This document shows, piece by piece, positions 26,507-36,017 of a stretch of 64,000 bases of DNA. The stretch spans positions 124,001 through 188,000 of the forward strand of contig NZ_NNRM01000046.1 in NCBI RefSeq assembly GCF_002252525.1, in the 5' to 3' direction. Every line of letters begins with the position of its first letter. Positions within the stretch are counted from its first letter, which is position 1. A model generated the notes under the pieces. That model made no database searches. It worked only from the letters and a program-made list of their open reading frames with translations, and was not told the DNA's origin. Position numbers and translations under genes: made by a program. Source of the DNA: Brucella pseudogrignonensis. GTDB lineage: Bacteria; Pseudomonadota; Alphaproteobacteria; Rhizobiales; Rhizobiaceae.

Positions 26507-27712
26507 ATGAGCCGCCCAACCAACCCACGAATTCTTGTCACCGGCATTCCGAGCCATCTGACACGTCTCATTGACCGCGCAGATAAAGCGCAGGTCTACT
26601 ATTCGGAAAAGCAGAAGGATTCAGAATCCAGGGACAATTTTATCCAGGAACTGAAAAACATCTCCAATACCGGAAATTATCTGATCGGCGAGGGCGCAAT
26701 GACGGCCCTTCTGCCGTCAGCCAAGCATATTCCGTTCTGGCATCTTTATAATTGCGTGAACAATGGAACAGGTGTCGAGGAGATCAACAAGGAGTTCGAT
26801 ATCTGCGTCTTCACTTGCGCAAACCTTCTGCGTAAAGGCCTGTCGGCAGATGCGGAAGCGCTGGTTTTATCCAAGCTCGATATGCCGGTGGTTATGCTCG
26901 GCATTGGTATCCAGAACCGCCCTGATATTGAAGGCGAAGACGGTTTGCCTGCTGGCACGAAGAAGCTTCTCGAAGTGCTTAAATCCCGCGAGCATTATTT
27001 CCTTACCCGCGGTGAAAATGCAGCCGGCTATCTTCGCGACCAAGGTTTTTCCTATGTGCGTCCGGTTGGTTGCCCGTCGCTTTATTTCCGTCCTGATAAT
27101 ATGCGCAAGGCCATTACGCGTCTGCCGCAGGTCAAAGTGGGTGAAGGCCGCACAGTTTTCACAGGTTATATGGGCGCAGAACTTGAAACCATCGGCGACA
27201 TGAATGCGCTGAGTTCGGACGACGGTCGTTCAGCCTATGTGGTTCAGGATGAGCTTTTGCATTTCGATATGCAGCTTGAATCGGACGCCAATGGCCGCGC
27301 CTATGACTCAACCACCGGCGAGCTGGTGGGACCGCTGACCTACAAAGGTTCAAGCGATCTGAAGAAGAAGCTCAGCGTTCACGCTTTCCTTGACACCAAT
27401 CAATGGCGTGCCTGGTGCTCGACGATGGACTTCTCATTCGGTCGTCGCTTCCACGGAAATATCATTTCCATGCAGGCGGGCGTACCAAGCCTTATGGTCG
27501 CCGTTGATGACCGTATGCGTGAAATGCTCAATTTCTCCGGTCTGCCAAAGATCGATGCCCGTGATCTCAATGCAGCCAACGACCGGCGCGCATTCGTGAG
27601 TGATCATATCGCAGCAATGAACATTCCTGATGTGGTTGAAAAATACTCGGCTCGCGAACGCAATTTCCGAAGCGTGCTTTCAGACATCGGCATTGGGGCA
27701 TCGCACGCCTAA
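26507..27712 (+). CDS. Polysaccharide pyruvyl transferase family protein, tandem copy 1
   Basis: A 401-residue member of the pyruvyl transferase family. It begins RILVTGIPSHLTRL and has NTGNYLIGEGAM, IPFWHLYNC, VVMLGIGIQNRP, REHYFLTRGENAAGYL, PVGCPSLYF and RRFHGNIISMQAGVPSLMVAVD, which includes the conserved RxHG. The next gene is a close paralog in the same order. It lies 21 bases after the GT2-GT4 gene and should use the same mRNA. It may attach pyruvate ketals, but some members of the family have other roles. Confidence 0.85.
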   Translation: MSRPTNPRILVTGIPSHLTRLIDRADKAQVYYSEKQKDSESRDNFIQELKNISNTGNYLIGEGAMTALLPSAKHIPFWHLYNCVNNGTGVEEINKEFDICVFTCANLLRKGLSADAEALVLSKLDMPVVMLGIGIQNRPDIEGEDGLPAGTKKLLEVLKSREHYFLTRGENAAGYLRDQGFSYVRPVGCPSLYFRPDNMRKAITRLPQVKVGEGRTVFTGYMGAELETIGDMNALSSDDGRSAYVVQDELLHFDMQLESDANGRAYDSTTGELVGPLTYKGSSDLKKKLSVHAFLDTNQWRAWCSTMDFSFGRRFHGNIISMQAGVPSLMVAVDDRMREMLNFSGLPKIDARDLNAANDRRAFVSDHIAAMNIPDVVEKYSARERNFRSVLSDIGIGASHA

Positions 27713-27756
27713 TCCAAATCCAGCAATTTTCTTTAATTAAGCGAAGATGGATCACC

Positions 27757-28932
27757 ATGCGCATAATGATTACCGGCATTCCGTCCTATTTGATGCGGAC
27801 CGTCGAAAGCGTTTCGGGTGCGAGTGTTAAACACCGCCCTTATTTCGAGCCCATCCGCACCAAAAAGGATGTGATCGACCAGGTCAAAAAGATTGCCAAT
27901 ACTGGCAATTACCTTATTGGTGAAGGCGCTGCCAATGCCGTCCGCGGCCATGATGTGACCTATGTTCCGTTCTGGCATCTGGCCAACAGCCTCAATTCAC
28001 CTGACACCTATGCAAAGCTCAATGAAAGCTTTGATCTCTGCCTGTTTGCATCGGCAAATCTTTTGCGTCCCGGTTATGCCGCAACAACCGAATCCTTCGT
28101 CTTTGAAAAGCTGAACATGCCGATTGTCGTCATGGGCATCGGCATTCAGAAGAAGGAAAATCTGAAAGCCGAGTTGCCGGAAGGCACGCGCCGGTTTTTA
28201 GAAATTCTGCGCCGCAAGGAAAGTTTCTTCCTCACGCGCGGGCATTTTACGGAAGCGTTTCTGAAAGATGCGGGCATGAAATATGTCCGCCCGACGGGCT
28301 GCCCTTCGCTCTACTATCGACCAGAGCAGATGAAGCTATCGCTGAGTCGTCTTGCTGATCCGAGCCTCGCGGATGCGCAAAAAATTTCATTCGGCGGCTA
28401 TCTCGGCAGTGTGGCCGATACGATTGTCGATGCCCATGCGCTGCTCGAAAAAGACAGCGTTGCAAGCTATGTCATTCAGGACGAGGTGATCGTCTATAAT
28501 ATGAACATCGCAGGCGAAGATCATGCGCAAGCTTTCGATGAGGCTGCAAGCCGCATCACCGCACCTGTCGACTACAAACACATGGAAAAGTGGCAGCGCA
28601 AAAACGAGCTGCTGGTGTTTTTCGATACGCATAAGTGGCGCAGCTGGATTTCCAGTCAGGATTTCGGTTTAAGCCGTCGTTTCCACGGCACGATCATCGG
28701 TATGCAGTCGGGTGTTCCGGGACTGATGATCGCGGTCGATGACCGAATGCGAGAAATGCTCGGCTTCGTCGGCTTTCCACATATTGATGCAAGCGTCTGG
28801 AACCGTGAACCGCAGAAGAAGGCCTATCTGCGCGACTTCCTTTCCAAGATCGATGTGCCTGCTGCCATCAATCGCTATTCGGAATGTGAAGCCAATTTCA
28901 ACGGCGCACTCAAGGATATCGGGATAAGATGA
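27757..28932 (+). CDS. Polysaccharide pyruvyl transferase family protein, tandem copy 2
   Basis: A 391-residue paralog of the previous gene: RIMITGIPSYLMRT, NTGNYLIGEGAAN, VPFWHLANS, VVMGIGIQKKE, ESFFLTRGHFTEAFL, PTGCPSLYY and RRFHGTIIGMQSGVPGLMIAVD match position by position, so this is a tandem duplication. Differences cluster in the middle third, which suggests different acceptor sugars. The stop overlaps the start of the next gene (ATGA). Confidence 0.85.
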   Translation: MRIMITGIPSYLMRTVESVSGASVKHRPYFEPIRTKKDVIDQVKKIANTGNYLIGEGAANAVRGHDVTYVPFWHLANSLNSPDTYAKLNESFDLCLFASANLLRPGYAATTESFVFEKLNMPIVVMGIGIQKKENLKAELPEGTRRFLEILRRKESFFLTRGHFTEAFLKDAGMKYVRPTGCPSLYYRPEQMKLSLSRLADPSLADAQKISFGGYLGSVADTIVDAHALLEKDSVASYVIQDEVIVYNMNIAGEDHAQAFDEAASRITAPVDYKHMEKWQRKNELLVFFDTHKWRSWISSQDFGLSRRFHGTIIGMQSGVPGLMIAVDDRMREMLGFVGFPHIDASVWNREPQKKAYLRDFLSKIDVPAAINRYSECEANFNGALKDIGIR

Positions 28933-30035
28933 TGCCAAGCTGCAAGAGCATCACGGGCAAAATGGTGGTGATGATAGCGCTTGTGGGCGCTTTGTCGTTG
29001 GCTCTCCAGCCCCAAAATGCTCTTGCCGATACGCGCTTCGGCGTCAACCGGGTCAATATGGCCTGGCTCAAGCCAGCCGAGCGTGAGCAGATTTTCGATC
29101 AGATGGTGGATAATGGCGTGGTGGCAGTTCGGCTGTCCCTCACGCGACCGGTGGATCAGAGTATCGATGCGGTGCGTCTTGCTCATGAAAAAGGTTTGGC
29201 CATCCTGCTCGAAATCTCGCTCAATAACGCGGATTTCTATCCTGAAGGAACGAAGCCTCGTTCCGGTCGCGGGCGCATCTGCGATATGTACCGGCTTTCA
29301 GATATATCGCCGGATCGCTTTCAGCAGGCGATCGCAGATGCCTTGCAAAAGATTGATGCACTTGGGGTGCCACTGGTTGCTGTGGAACCCGGCAATGAGA
29401 TCAATTGGGGTGCCTATAATGGCGATCTTGCCATTTTACCCAAGGAAAAGATGAAAACCGCACGTTCTTTGGATGAGATGGAAGAACTGCCTTTGGTCGA
29501 AAAGGGTGCAGAAAAATACGTCGAACTTCTGCGCATTGTCAGGACGGAGCTGGCAAAGACCAAGCACAGCGCTAAAGCAAAAGTTGTATCTGCGGGTTTG
29601 TCCGATATTCCTTTCATTGATGCCGATCGGCGCGGAATAGACAGCGTTGATCCAGCCGTCTTTACGGATCTTCTCAAGAAATATGGTCTCAATGATGTGG
29701 CCGACGGCTACGGCATTCACATTTATCCGGGCAGCAGCGGCTCACCGGCTGCGCGCGCGAAACACATCGCCAGTGCGCTGTCTTTCTGCGGTGGTGCCGA
29801 TGGCAAGCCGTGCTGGATCACAGAATGGGGCTTTGCGAATACCTCCAAAGCCTGCCCGGCCAATGATAACAACCGCGAACAGCTGGTCGAGAAGGCACGC
29901 GATCGGTTTCGTCAGATGATGGATAGTGGCCAGATCGCAGCCGCTTATTATTTTGATTGGGATGCAAGCACTTACGGTGTGTGGCGTTGTGGTTCGCTGA
30001 CGCCGGCAGGCCAAGCTGCAACGGTGACGAAATGA
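28929..30035 (+). CDS. Secreted glycoside hydrolase, clan GH-A type
   Basis: A 368-residue protein with a signal peptide (hydrophobic stretch MVVMIALVGALSLAL, cleavage near ALA-D at residue 33). The rest looks like a TIM-barrel glycosidase: VEPGNEINW with the Asn-Glu pair at residues 156-157 as acid/base, and CWITEWGF with Glu299 as nucleophile, the arrangement of clan GH-A. GIHIYPGS fits the strand carrying the catalytic-site His/Tyr. The product would be periplasmic or extracellular and could trim or release the glycan made by this locus. The exact family and substrate are unknown. It is coupled to genes on both sides by ATGA overlaps. Confidence 0.8.
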   Translation: MMPSCKSITGKMVVMIALVGALSLALQPQNALADTRFGVNRVNMAWLKPAEREQIFDQMVDNGVVAVRLSLTRPVDQSIDAVRLAHEKGLAILLEISLNNADFYPEGTKPRSGRGRICDMYRLSDISPDRFQQAIADALQKIDALGVPLVAVEPGNEINWGAYNGDLAILPKEKMKTARSLDEMEELPLVEKGAEKYVELLRIVRTELAKTKHSAKAKVVSAGLSDIPFIDADRRGIDSVDPAVFTDLLKKYGLNDVADGYGIHIYPGSSGSPAARAKHIASALSFCGGADGKPCWITEWGFANTSKACPANDNNREQLVEKARDRFRQMMDSGQIAAAYYFDWDASTYGVWRCGSLTPAGQAATVTK

Positions 30036-31180
30036 AGCTCAAGACTGTAATCATCGGTGGTTCAAACACCGTCATGCTGCCCGGCTATCTACCGACCCTT
30101 CTGGGGACGATGGCAAAACGCGGCGTGGAGCTGGACATTGTTGCTGATCTTGCCGTGGGCGGCACCACGAGCGCGCTTGGCCTTTATCAGCTCAAGCAGT
30201 TTGAACAGCTCGAGGATTGCGAGCTGCTGCTGATCGAATATGCGATCAATGATGCCTTTGTTTACGGTGATGAACGGCGTCCGTTTCGCCATTGGGCACG
30301 ATTTTATGAAGGGATCATTCGTTACGCGCTGGAACGCAATCCAAACCTGCGGGTCGCAACGCTTGTATTTGGCGCACGCAATGGCTCATTCCTGAATTCT
30401 GTTCCTTCAATTGATGCGGGCATCAATTATATATCGCAATGGTATGGCACCATTTCAGTCGATGTTTCGCGGATGCTGATGCAGCAATATGGCCGTGATG
30501 TCGTAAGCAATCCGGCTTTCTATCTCGATCAGGGTCATTATGCGCGCCCTGTTTCAACGACGATTGTAGCCAACTTGATCGCTGATGTTCTCGAACCAGC
30601 TTTGTCTATGCAGCATCGCCCAAAAGCGCTGCCATTTGCTATTGATCCCGACCACTTCGCCAATGCACGCGCCTTGAGCGGCGAACAGCTTTGCAAGCGG
30701 TTAGGACGCGTGCCAATTCAGTATAGCAACCGCCGCTTTTCAATTTCCGCGCTCGATCTCGGTGCAGACAGAATGCGCTTTGAGGTTGATAACGGCCAAC
30801 TGCTCGCGCTTGGTTATGTTTGTGATCCCCGTATTCCGCCGCTTGATGTCGCAATCGGCGAGGAGGTCCATCGCGCCGCCATGATGAAGGGTGGTGTGCG
30901 CGACGGAACCTATAAATTCCTCGTTTCGATGCTGAGCTTCGAGTTCCTGTACGGGACAAAATTGCTGGAAGCACGCGGGAATGTATCGCTTATCATGTCC
31001 GGTGCCGATGAAGGCACCGAGCATAAGCTTCATGTTCCAAAAGACAGCACCCACCATGAAGCACTGCCTGCGGAACCAGTTCTGCCGATCACCGGCATTC
31101 TATTTTCAGGTAATCTCAAGACGATGACGCTTGAGAAAAAGACCCCTGCCATACCAATTATCGCAGAAGCCGCTCAGTAA
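30032..31180 (+). CDS. SGNH/GDSL-type esterase with C-terminal GW/DP-like domain
   Basis: A 382-residue protein with no signal peptide. The N-terminal domain has the SGNH blocks: IIGGSNT with Ser11, Gly43/44 in AVGGTTS, YAIND with Asn73-Asp74, and DQGHY with Asp166 and His169. Such enzymes remove or transfer acyl groups, often acetyl, on sugars. From residue 240 a beta domain contains ALGYVCDP (259-266), which resembles the GW/DP module of three other proteins of the locus. The start overlaps the hydrolase stop (ATGA). It is the last gene of the operon. A role in glycan O-acetylation or deacetylation is inferred. Confidence 0.78.
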   Translation: MKLKTVIIGGSNTVMLPGYLPTLLGTMAKRGVELDIVADLAVGGTTSALGLYQLKQFEQLEDCELLLIEYAINDAFVYGDERRPFRHWARFYEGIIRYALERNPNLRVATLVFGARNGSFLNSVPSIDAGINYISQWYGTISVDVSRMLMQQYGRDVVSNPAFYLDQGHYARPVSTTIVANLIADVLEPALSMQHRPKALPFAIDPDHFANARALSGEQLCKRLGRVPIQYSNRRFSISALDLGADRMRFEVDNGQLLALGYVCDPRIPPLDVAIGEEVHRAAMMKGGVRDGTYKFLVSMLSFEFLYGTKLLEARGNVSLIMSGADEGTEHKLHVPKDSTHHEALPAEPVLPITGILFSGNLKTMTLEKKTPAIPIIAEAAQ

Positions 31181-31208
31181 TTAAGTTCAGTAATATTAAG
31201 ATAAATAA

Positions 31209-31394
31209 TTAGGCCGCCCGGTTTGATAATGCCAGGGCACAGTCTCTCCACGCACTTACCGCAGTTCCCTGCGTCACATTTTCTACAACAATATGCTTTC
31301 CATCGAATACACCGGATGCAATCCAGTGACGTGCTTCTCGCTGATATACATCGATCGTAATACCCAGCTGTTCTACTTTGGCTTCTGCCAGCAT
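31209..31394 (-). CDS. Small protein of unknown function
   Basis: A 61-residue frame starting MLAEAKVEQLGI, with GGAG 8 bases before the ATG. The frame can extend to 31469 (86 residues) but without such a site. It is mixed alpha/beta, lacks a signal or membrane helix, and contains ITIDVYQREARHWIASG. It lies in the 340-base gap between the glycan operon and ngg, convergent with the former. I recognise no family. It could be a real small gene or a remnant. Confidence 0.5.
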   Translation of the reverse strand: MLAEAKVEQLGITIDVYQREARHWIASGVFDGKHIVVENVTQGTAVSAWRDCALALSNRAA

Positions 31395-31520
31395 ATATTT
31401 TGCTCCACGAATGATGAATCTTGGGCGAAGGTCGCAATATAGACCAAATCCACGACAATCCGATGTCACGTTTGTGCTACCGGATTGTGAATGGCACTTT
31501 CAGTGCAAAACAAACTTCCA

Positions 31521-33326
31521 TTATGGAATATTGGTTCCCAGTTGCGGAAACAAACATTCAATAAAACGCGCAGCTGTCGGCTGCGGTTCATGATTTGCAA
31601 GGCCAGGACGCTCGTTCGCTTCGATGAACACATATTCTGGTGTTTCGGGTGACTTCACCATGAAATCAATACCCACAACCGGAATATCAATAGCGCGTGC
31701 TGCCTTGCACGCAGCATCAACCAATGTCGGTTCCACGATAGTCGTTACATCGTGGATCGTGCCACCGGTATGAAGGTTGGCTGCTTTACGAACGGTAATT
31801 TCACGTCTGTCTGTAAGCACGTCATCTAGTATCAGACCTTGCTGCTCAAGACAACGCTTTGTCTCGGCATCAACCGGAATGCGGCTTTCACCGCCCGTTG
31901 CAGCCATACGGCGGCGTGATTGAACTTCGATGAGGCGTCTGATCGTTGATTTGCCGTCGCCGATCACGCGTGGCGGACGACGCACCGCGGCGGCAACCAG
32001 CTTGTAATCGATAATCACCAGTCGCAGATCTTCACCTTCAAAACAGGCTTCGAGCAACACCTGATTGCAAACCTCTCGCGCTTGCTTGATGGCGGCACGC
32101 AAGTCTTTCATCGTGGTGACACCGACAGAAATCCCGCGACCCTGTTCGCCGCGCGCGGGCTTCACAACCAGCTTCTGATGTTTGGCAAGAAAGGCTTCCA
32201 GCGTTTCATCATCTGCATCGGCTGCGATTTGCTCAGGCACGCTCAGACCGGCTTTTGCGACGGTGCGGCGGGTGACGGCCTTGTCGTCACAGATTGACAT
32301 GGCGACACCGGATGTCATTTCAGAAAGACTTTCGCGGCAATGGATCGAGCGTCCGCCATGGGAGAGGCGGAAGAAGCCGCCTTCCGCGTCGGTTATATCC
32401 ACATGCACGCCGCGACGCAGCGCTTCGTCCACAATGAGACGGGCGTAAGGATTGAGCGCATCAAGGGAGTTGATCGGCTGGGCGAAAAACTTCTCATTGA
32501 TCGCGTTTTTGCGTTTGATCGCAAAAAGCGGGACGCGACGAAACTTCAGCTTCTCATAGAGGCGGATTGCATTGTCATTGTCGTACAGCACCGACAGATC
32601 GACATGGTTGAGCCCACGCGCCTGAAAATGCTCGGCCAGTTTGCGAACCAGCTTCTCACCAATGCCGGGCTGGCGTGCCTGCGGGTGCACTGCCAGACAC
32701 CAGAGCGAACCGCCCTGATCAGGATCATTGAACAGGCGCTGGTGATTAATTCCGGTGACTGTCCCGACTATTTCGCCCGTCGCATCATCCTGCGCGACGA
32801 AATAGGTGACGGCACGGTTATCGCGTTCTGATGAGAAGAAATCAGCCCGCAACTGGACCATGCCACAGGCGGCATAGACGGCATTGATGCCATCCGCGTC
32901 AATTTCCGATACCGCGCGACGAATGGTGATGCCGCGTGTGCGACGCCCACCGGCGCGGTAATTGGACAGTTCAAGCCGGTAGGTGTGCGATGGATCGAGA
33001 AAGATCTCCTGCGGTGCCTGCGATAGAAGCACATGCGGATCGCTGACATAAAACAGGATATCACGGCTTAAAGGAGCCTCAGCGCGCAATGCTTCGATGA
33101 TCCCTTCATTGCTCTCGAACGTCTGTGCGAAAAGCAACCGCCCCCAACCGCAGTCGAGCACGATATTGCGGTTGGCGGAACGTTCATCTTCCTGCGCGTG
33201 ACCGTGCAGATGCTCCTGATAAAAGCCCGCACTTTCGGGTGTGCGCAGTCGCGTGAGCCTGTGCGAGAAAGCATTTCTGCCCCTTGCTTTCTGCCGGGTC
33301 ATTTCAACCTCACCTGTCTTTTTCAT
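31521..33326 (-). CDS. ngg: N-acetylglutaminylglutamine synthetase (GNAT + ATP-grasp)
   Basis: A 601-residue cytoplasmic enzyme. Residues 100-290 are a GNAT acetyltransferase (LWCLAVHPQARQPGIGEKLVRKL is the acetyl-CoA loop). Residues 320-590 are an ATP-grasp ligase (KLVVKPARGEQGRGISVG, GEDLRLVIIDYKLVAA, VGIDFMV, EANERPGL). This GNAT-ligase fusion is the known enzyme that acetylates and joins two glutamines to N-acetylglutaminylglutamine, the precursor of the osmolyte NAGGN. The ATG at 33326 has GGGAGG 6 bases ahead and lies 16 bases after asnO, so the long frame from 33503 is excluded. Confidence 0.9.
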   Translation of the reverse strand: MKKTGEVEMTRQKARGRNAFSHRLTRLRTPESAGFYQEHLHGHAQEDERSANRNIVLDCGWGRLLFAQTFESNEGIIEALRAEAPLSRDILFYVSDPHVLLSQAPQEIFLDPSHTYRLELSNYRAGGRRTRGITIRRAVSEIDADGINAVYAACGMVQLRADFFSSERDNRAVTYFVAQDDATGEIVGTVTGINHQRLFNDPDQGGSLWCLAVHPQARQPGIGEKLVRKLAEHFQARGLNHVDLSVLYDNDNAIRLYEKLKFRRVPLFAIKRKNAINEKFFAQPINSLDALNPYARLIVDEALRRGVHVDITDAEGGFFRLSHGGRSIHCRESLSEMTSGVAMSICDDKAVTRRTVAKAGLSVPEQIAADADDETLEAFLAKHQKLVVKPARGEQGRGISVGVTTMKDLRAAIKQAREVCNQVLLEACFEGEDLRLVIIDYKLVAAAVRRPPRVIGDGKSTIRRLIEVQSRRRMAATGGESRIPVDAETKRCLEQQGLILDDVLTDRREITVRKAANLHTGGTIHDVTTIVEPTLVDAACKAARAIDIPVVGIDFMVKSPETPEYVFIEANERPGLANHEPQPTAARFIECLFPQLGTNIP

Positions 33327-33342
33327 TTTGGGCCTCCCAACC

Positions 33343-35118
33343 TCATGCTTCCTGAGTTTGAAGCCACATTTCGAGCAGTCCGGCCTGCCAAAGCTCCGAG
33401 CCGCGCAAAGGGGTGATGTGTTCGGAAGGGTTCGCGAACAACCGGTCGAGATAATCGCGCTGGAAAAGCCCGCGTTCGCGTGCTTTCTGCGATGACAAAG
33501 CATCGCGCAGCATGTCGAGATAGGGGCCAGCGATATATTTAAGCTGCGGCACCGGGAAGTAACCCTTCTTGCGGTCGATCACCTCGCTTGGCACAACCTT
33601 GCGGGCGACATCCTTCAGAATGCCCTTGCCGCCATCCCGCAGCTTTTCTTCTGGCGGCATACGCGCTGCAAGTTCCACGAGCTCATGGTCGAGAAACGGC
33701 ACGCGGGCTTCCAGACCCCAGGCCATCGTCATGTTATCGACGCGTTTGACGGGGTCATCGACCAGCATGATATTGCTGTCGAGACGAAGTGCGCGGTCAA
33801 CGGGTGTATCAGCGCCATCGCGCAATAAATGCTCTTCGATGAGTTCGCGGCTATAGTCGCGATTTGTCATCCAGTCGGGCGACAGCTGGGTTTTAAGCAC
33901 ATCATGCGAGCGGTCACAGAATGCCTTGGCATAATCGCTGACCACATCGTTGGAGTCCACCAGTGGCGGATACCAGTGATAGCCCGCAAAGACCTCATCG
34001 GCACCCTGACCGGATTGCACGACCTTGATATGTTTGGAAACTTCCTTCGACAGCAGATAAAAGCCGACATTGTCGTAGGAAACCATTGGTTCCGACATGG
34101 CGGCAATCGTGCCTGGAAGCGCATCCATCAAATCAGAACTTGGCACAAAAATCTTGTGATGATCGGTGCCGAAATGCTTGGCAATCAGATCGGAATAGAC
34201 GAACTCGTCGCCTTTTTCGCCGTTGGCTTCTTCAAAGCCGACCGAGAAGCTCATGAGGCCGGTCTGACCTGCTTCGGCAAGAAGGCCGACAATCAGGCTC
34301 GAATCCACACCACCTGACAGAAGAACGCCAACCGGCACGTCAGAAATCATGCGGCGTTTGACGGCAACGCGCAGCATATCGAGGAGCTGTTCCTGCCAGT
34401 CTTCACGGCTGATAGTGCTGTCGCCAGCCAGACGGCTATGCGGCGGCTGCCAATAGATGCGATCACGAAATTCGCCGTTGGCCTGATAAACACGGATCGT
34501 TGCCGCAGGCAGCTTGCGCACACCGTTATAGATGGTGCGCGGCGGCGGAACCACGGCGTGGAAGCTCATATAATTATGAAGTGCCGCGCGGTCGATTGAG
34601 GTATCGACACCGCCAGCCTTCACAAGTGCAGGCAGCGACGAGGCAAAGCGCAGCGCGCCGCTTACCTCTGCCAGATAAAGCGGTTTGATGCCAAAACGGT
34701 CGCGGGCAAAGATCAGTCTGCCGGTATCGCGCTCATGGATGGCAAAGGCGAACATGCCGTAAAAGCGGGAAACACATTCCTCGCCCCAGGCGTGCCATGC
34801 CTTTATGATGACTTCTGTGTCTCCATCAGAAAAGAAGCGGTAGCCCTTGGCTTCGAGCTCAGCGCGCAATTCGCGGAAATTGTAAATGCACCCGTTGAAG
34901 ACAACGCTTATGCCAAGATCGGCGTCAATCATGGGCTGCTGGGATTTCTCCGACAGATCGAGAATTCTCAATCGCCGGTGTCCAAAGCCGACATTGCCAC
35001 GCACAACGATGCCAGAAGCGTCTGGCCCTCTGGGGGCAAGAATGTCTGCCATTTTCGAGATTGCCGAAACCGACGGTGTCGCACCGTCGAACCTGACTTC
35101 TCCGCAAATTCCACACAT
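33343..35118 (-). CDS. asnO: N-acetylglutaminylglutamine amidotransferase
   Basis: A 591-residue asparagine-synthetase-like enzyme. The start must be the ATG at 35118 because the class II glutaminase needs Cys2 (MCGICGEVRFDG); GHRRLRILDLS and FNGCIYNFRELR complete that domain. The synthetase half has the PP-loop LLSGGVDSSLIVGLL and WGLEARVPFLDHELVELAARMP. In S. meliloti and Pseudomonas this family amidates N-acetylglutaminylglutamine to the osmoprotectant NAGGN, and the adjacent ngg gene confirms the pair. A gap of 119 bases separates it from the GntR gene upstream. Confidence 0.9.
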   Translation of the reverse strand: MCGICGEVRFDGATPSVSAISKMADILAPRGPDASGIVVRGNVGFGHRRLRILDLSEKSQQPMIDADLGISVVFNGCIYNFRELRAELEAKGYRFFSDGDTEVIIKAWHAWGEECVSRFYGMFAFAIHERDTGRLIFARDRFGIKPLYLAEVSGALRFASSLPALVKAGGVDTSIDRAALHNYMSFHAVVPPPRTIYNGVRKLPAATIRVYQANGEFRDRIYWQPPHSRLAGDSTISREDWQEQLLDMLRVAVKRRMISDVPVGVLLSGGVDSSLIVGLLAEAGQTGLMSFSVGFEEANGEKGDEFVYSDLIAKHFGTDHHKIFVPSSDLMDALPGTIAAMSEPMVSYDNVGFYLLSKEVSKHIKVVQSGQGADEVFAGYHWYPPLVDSNDVVSDYAKAFCDRSHDVLKTQLSPDWMTNRDYSRELIEEHLLRDGADTPVDRALRLDSNIMLVDDPVKRVDNMTMAWGLEARVPFLDHELVELAARMPPEEKLRDGGKGILKDVARKVVPSEVIDRKKGYFPVPQLKYIAGPYLDMLRDALSSQKARERGLFQRDYLDRLFANPSEHITPLRGSELWQAGLLEMWLQTQEA

Positions 35119-35237
35119 AAAAAGGGTCAAAACCTCCATGATCAAACACAACAAGCAAGGCCGTCGCATGAGTTATGGCGGCGGCCTGCATATTGGCTAA
35201 TGCACGCACGCCGGGATGGTTCCGAAATTTCTGATTT

Positions 35238-36011
35238 TTATGCGCTTGATGCTTTTTTCAGTTCGTTTTCTTTGGAAAGCATGTATTTTTCGGCGGAAAT
35301 CATATGTTCTAGCGCGATTTTACGTGCATCTTCGGCCCTGTTTTCCATCAGTGCTGTCAAAAGGCGATGCTGAAAAAGCAGGCCTTCTTCGCGGGATGCG
35401 GGTGTGGGATCGGCATAGATTGAGCGGGCAACAGGCATGTTGCGCAGCAGATTATGCGTTAGACCACACATGAAGCCCAGGAGCCGGTCCGGGCAGAGTT
35501 GTGCGAGCTGTGTATGAAAATCCAGCTCTGCCACACGCTGCTGAAACTGGTCGTCCAGATTGGTCGGAGGGCGGTCGTAAAACCGCATCGTGCTCTCCAG
35601 TTTCGTAAGATCTTCATTGCTCAATCTGCCGGCAAGGGATGCGGCGATTTCAGGCTCCAGCAGCTTGCGTAGGGAATAGATTTCCTGAAGGCTTGGCTGG
35701 TCAAAGAAGAAATAATTGCCGAGCATTTCCATCGCATGTTGCGCAGATGGTTCAGCAACGAAAACACCGCCACCGGGACCGGTGCGGGTGAAGAGCAGGC
35801 CTTGGGTTTCTAGCGCCTTCATCGCCTCGCGCACAGTACCTTTGGCCGCCTTGAACTGGTCGATCAGGTCTTTTTCCTGCGGCAGCCGATCACCGGGTTT
35901 GAGACGGTCCATCTGGATCACGTCTTTGATACGGTCAGCAATGACCTCAGGCCGCCGCTTTGATTTGGTCAGCGAAGCATTGTCCGATTTGCTGCGGCTG
36001 TTCCGGGCCAT
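35238..36011 (-). CDS. GntR-family (FadR-type) transcriptional regulator
   Basis: A 257-residue regulator. The winged-helix domain covers residues 18-90 (LKPGDRLPQEKDLIDQF, KGTVREAMKALETQGL, GGGVFVAEP). An all-helical FCD ligand domain follows (LRKLLEPEIAASLAGR, LDFHTQLAQLCPD, EHMISAEKYM). It lies 6 bases after the ABC ATPase gene and upstream of the NAGGN genes. It therefore probably controls this importer/osmolyte operon in response to a small acid or peptide. A palindrome ahead of the binding-protein gene (41413-41433) is a candidate target. Confidence 0.87.
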   Translation of the reverse strand: MARNSRSKSDNASLTKSKRRPEVIADRIKDVIQMDRLKPGDRLPQEKDLIDQFKAAKGTVREAMKALETQGLLFTRTGPGGGVFVAEPSAQHAMEMLGNYFFFDQPSLQEIYSLRKLLEPEIAASLAGRLSNEDLTKLESTMRFYDRPPTNLDDQFQQRVAELDFHTQLAQLCPDRLLGFMCGLTHNLLRNMPVARSIYADPTPASREEGLLFQHRLLTALMENRAEDARKIALEHMISAEKYMLSKENELKKASSA

Positions 36012-36017
36012 ACCTTG

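Noticed and set aside
33327-33503. 59-codon extension of ngg
   Set aside because: It lies inside asnO; the ATG at 33326 has GGGAGG at proper distance and starts 16 bases after the asnO stop.
35138-35200. 20-codon + strand frame in the gap before asnO
   Set aside because: No ribosome site beyond chance, low complexity and no conservation that I can judge.
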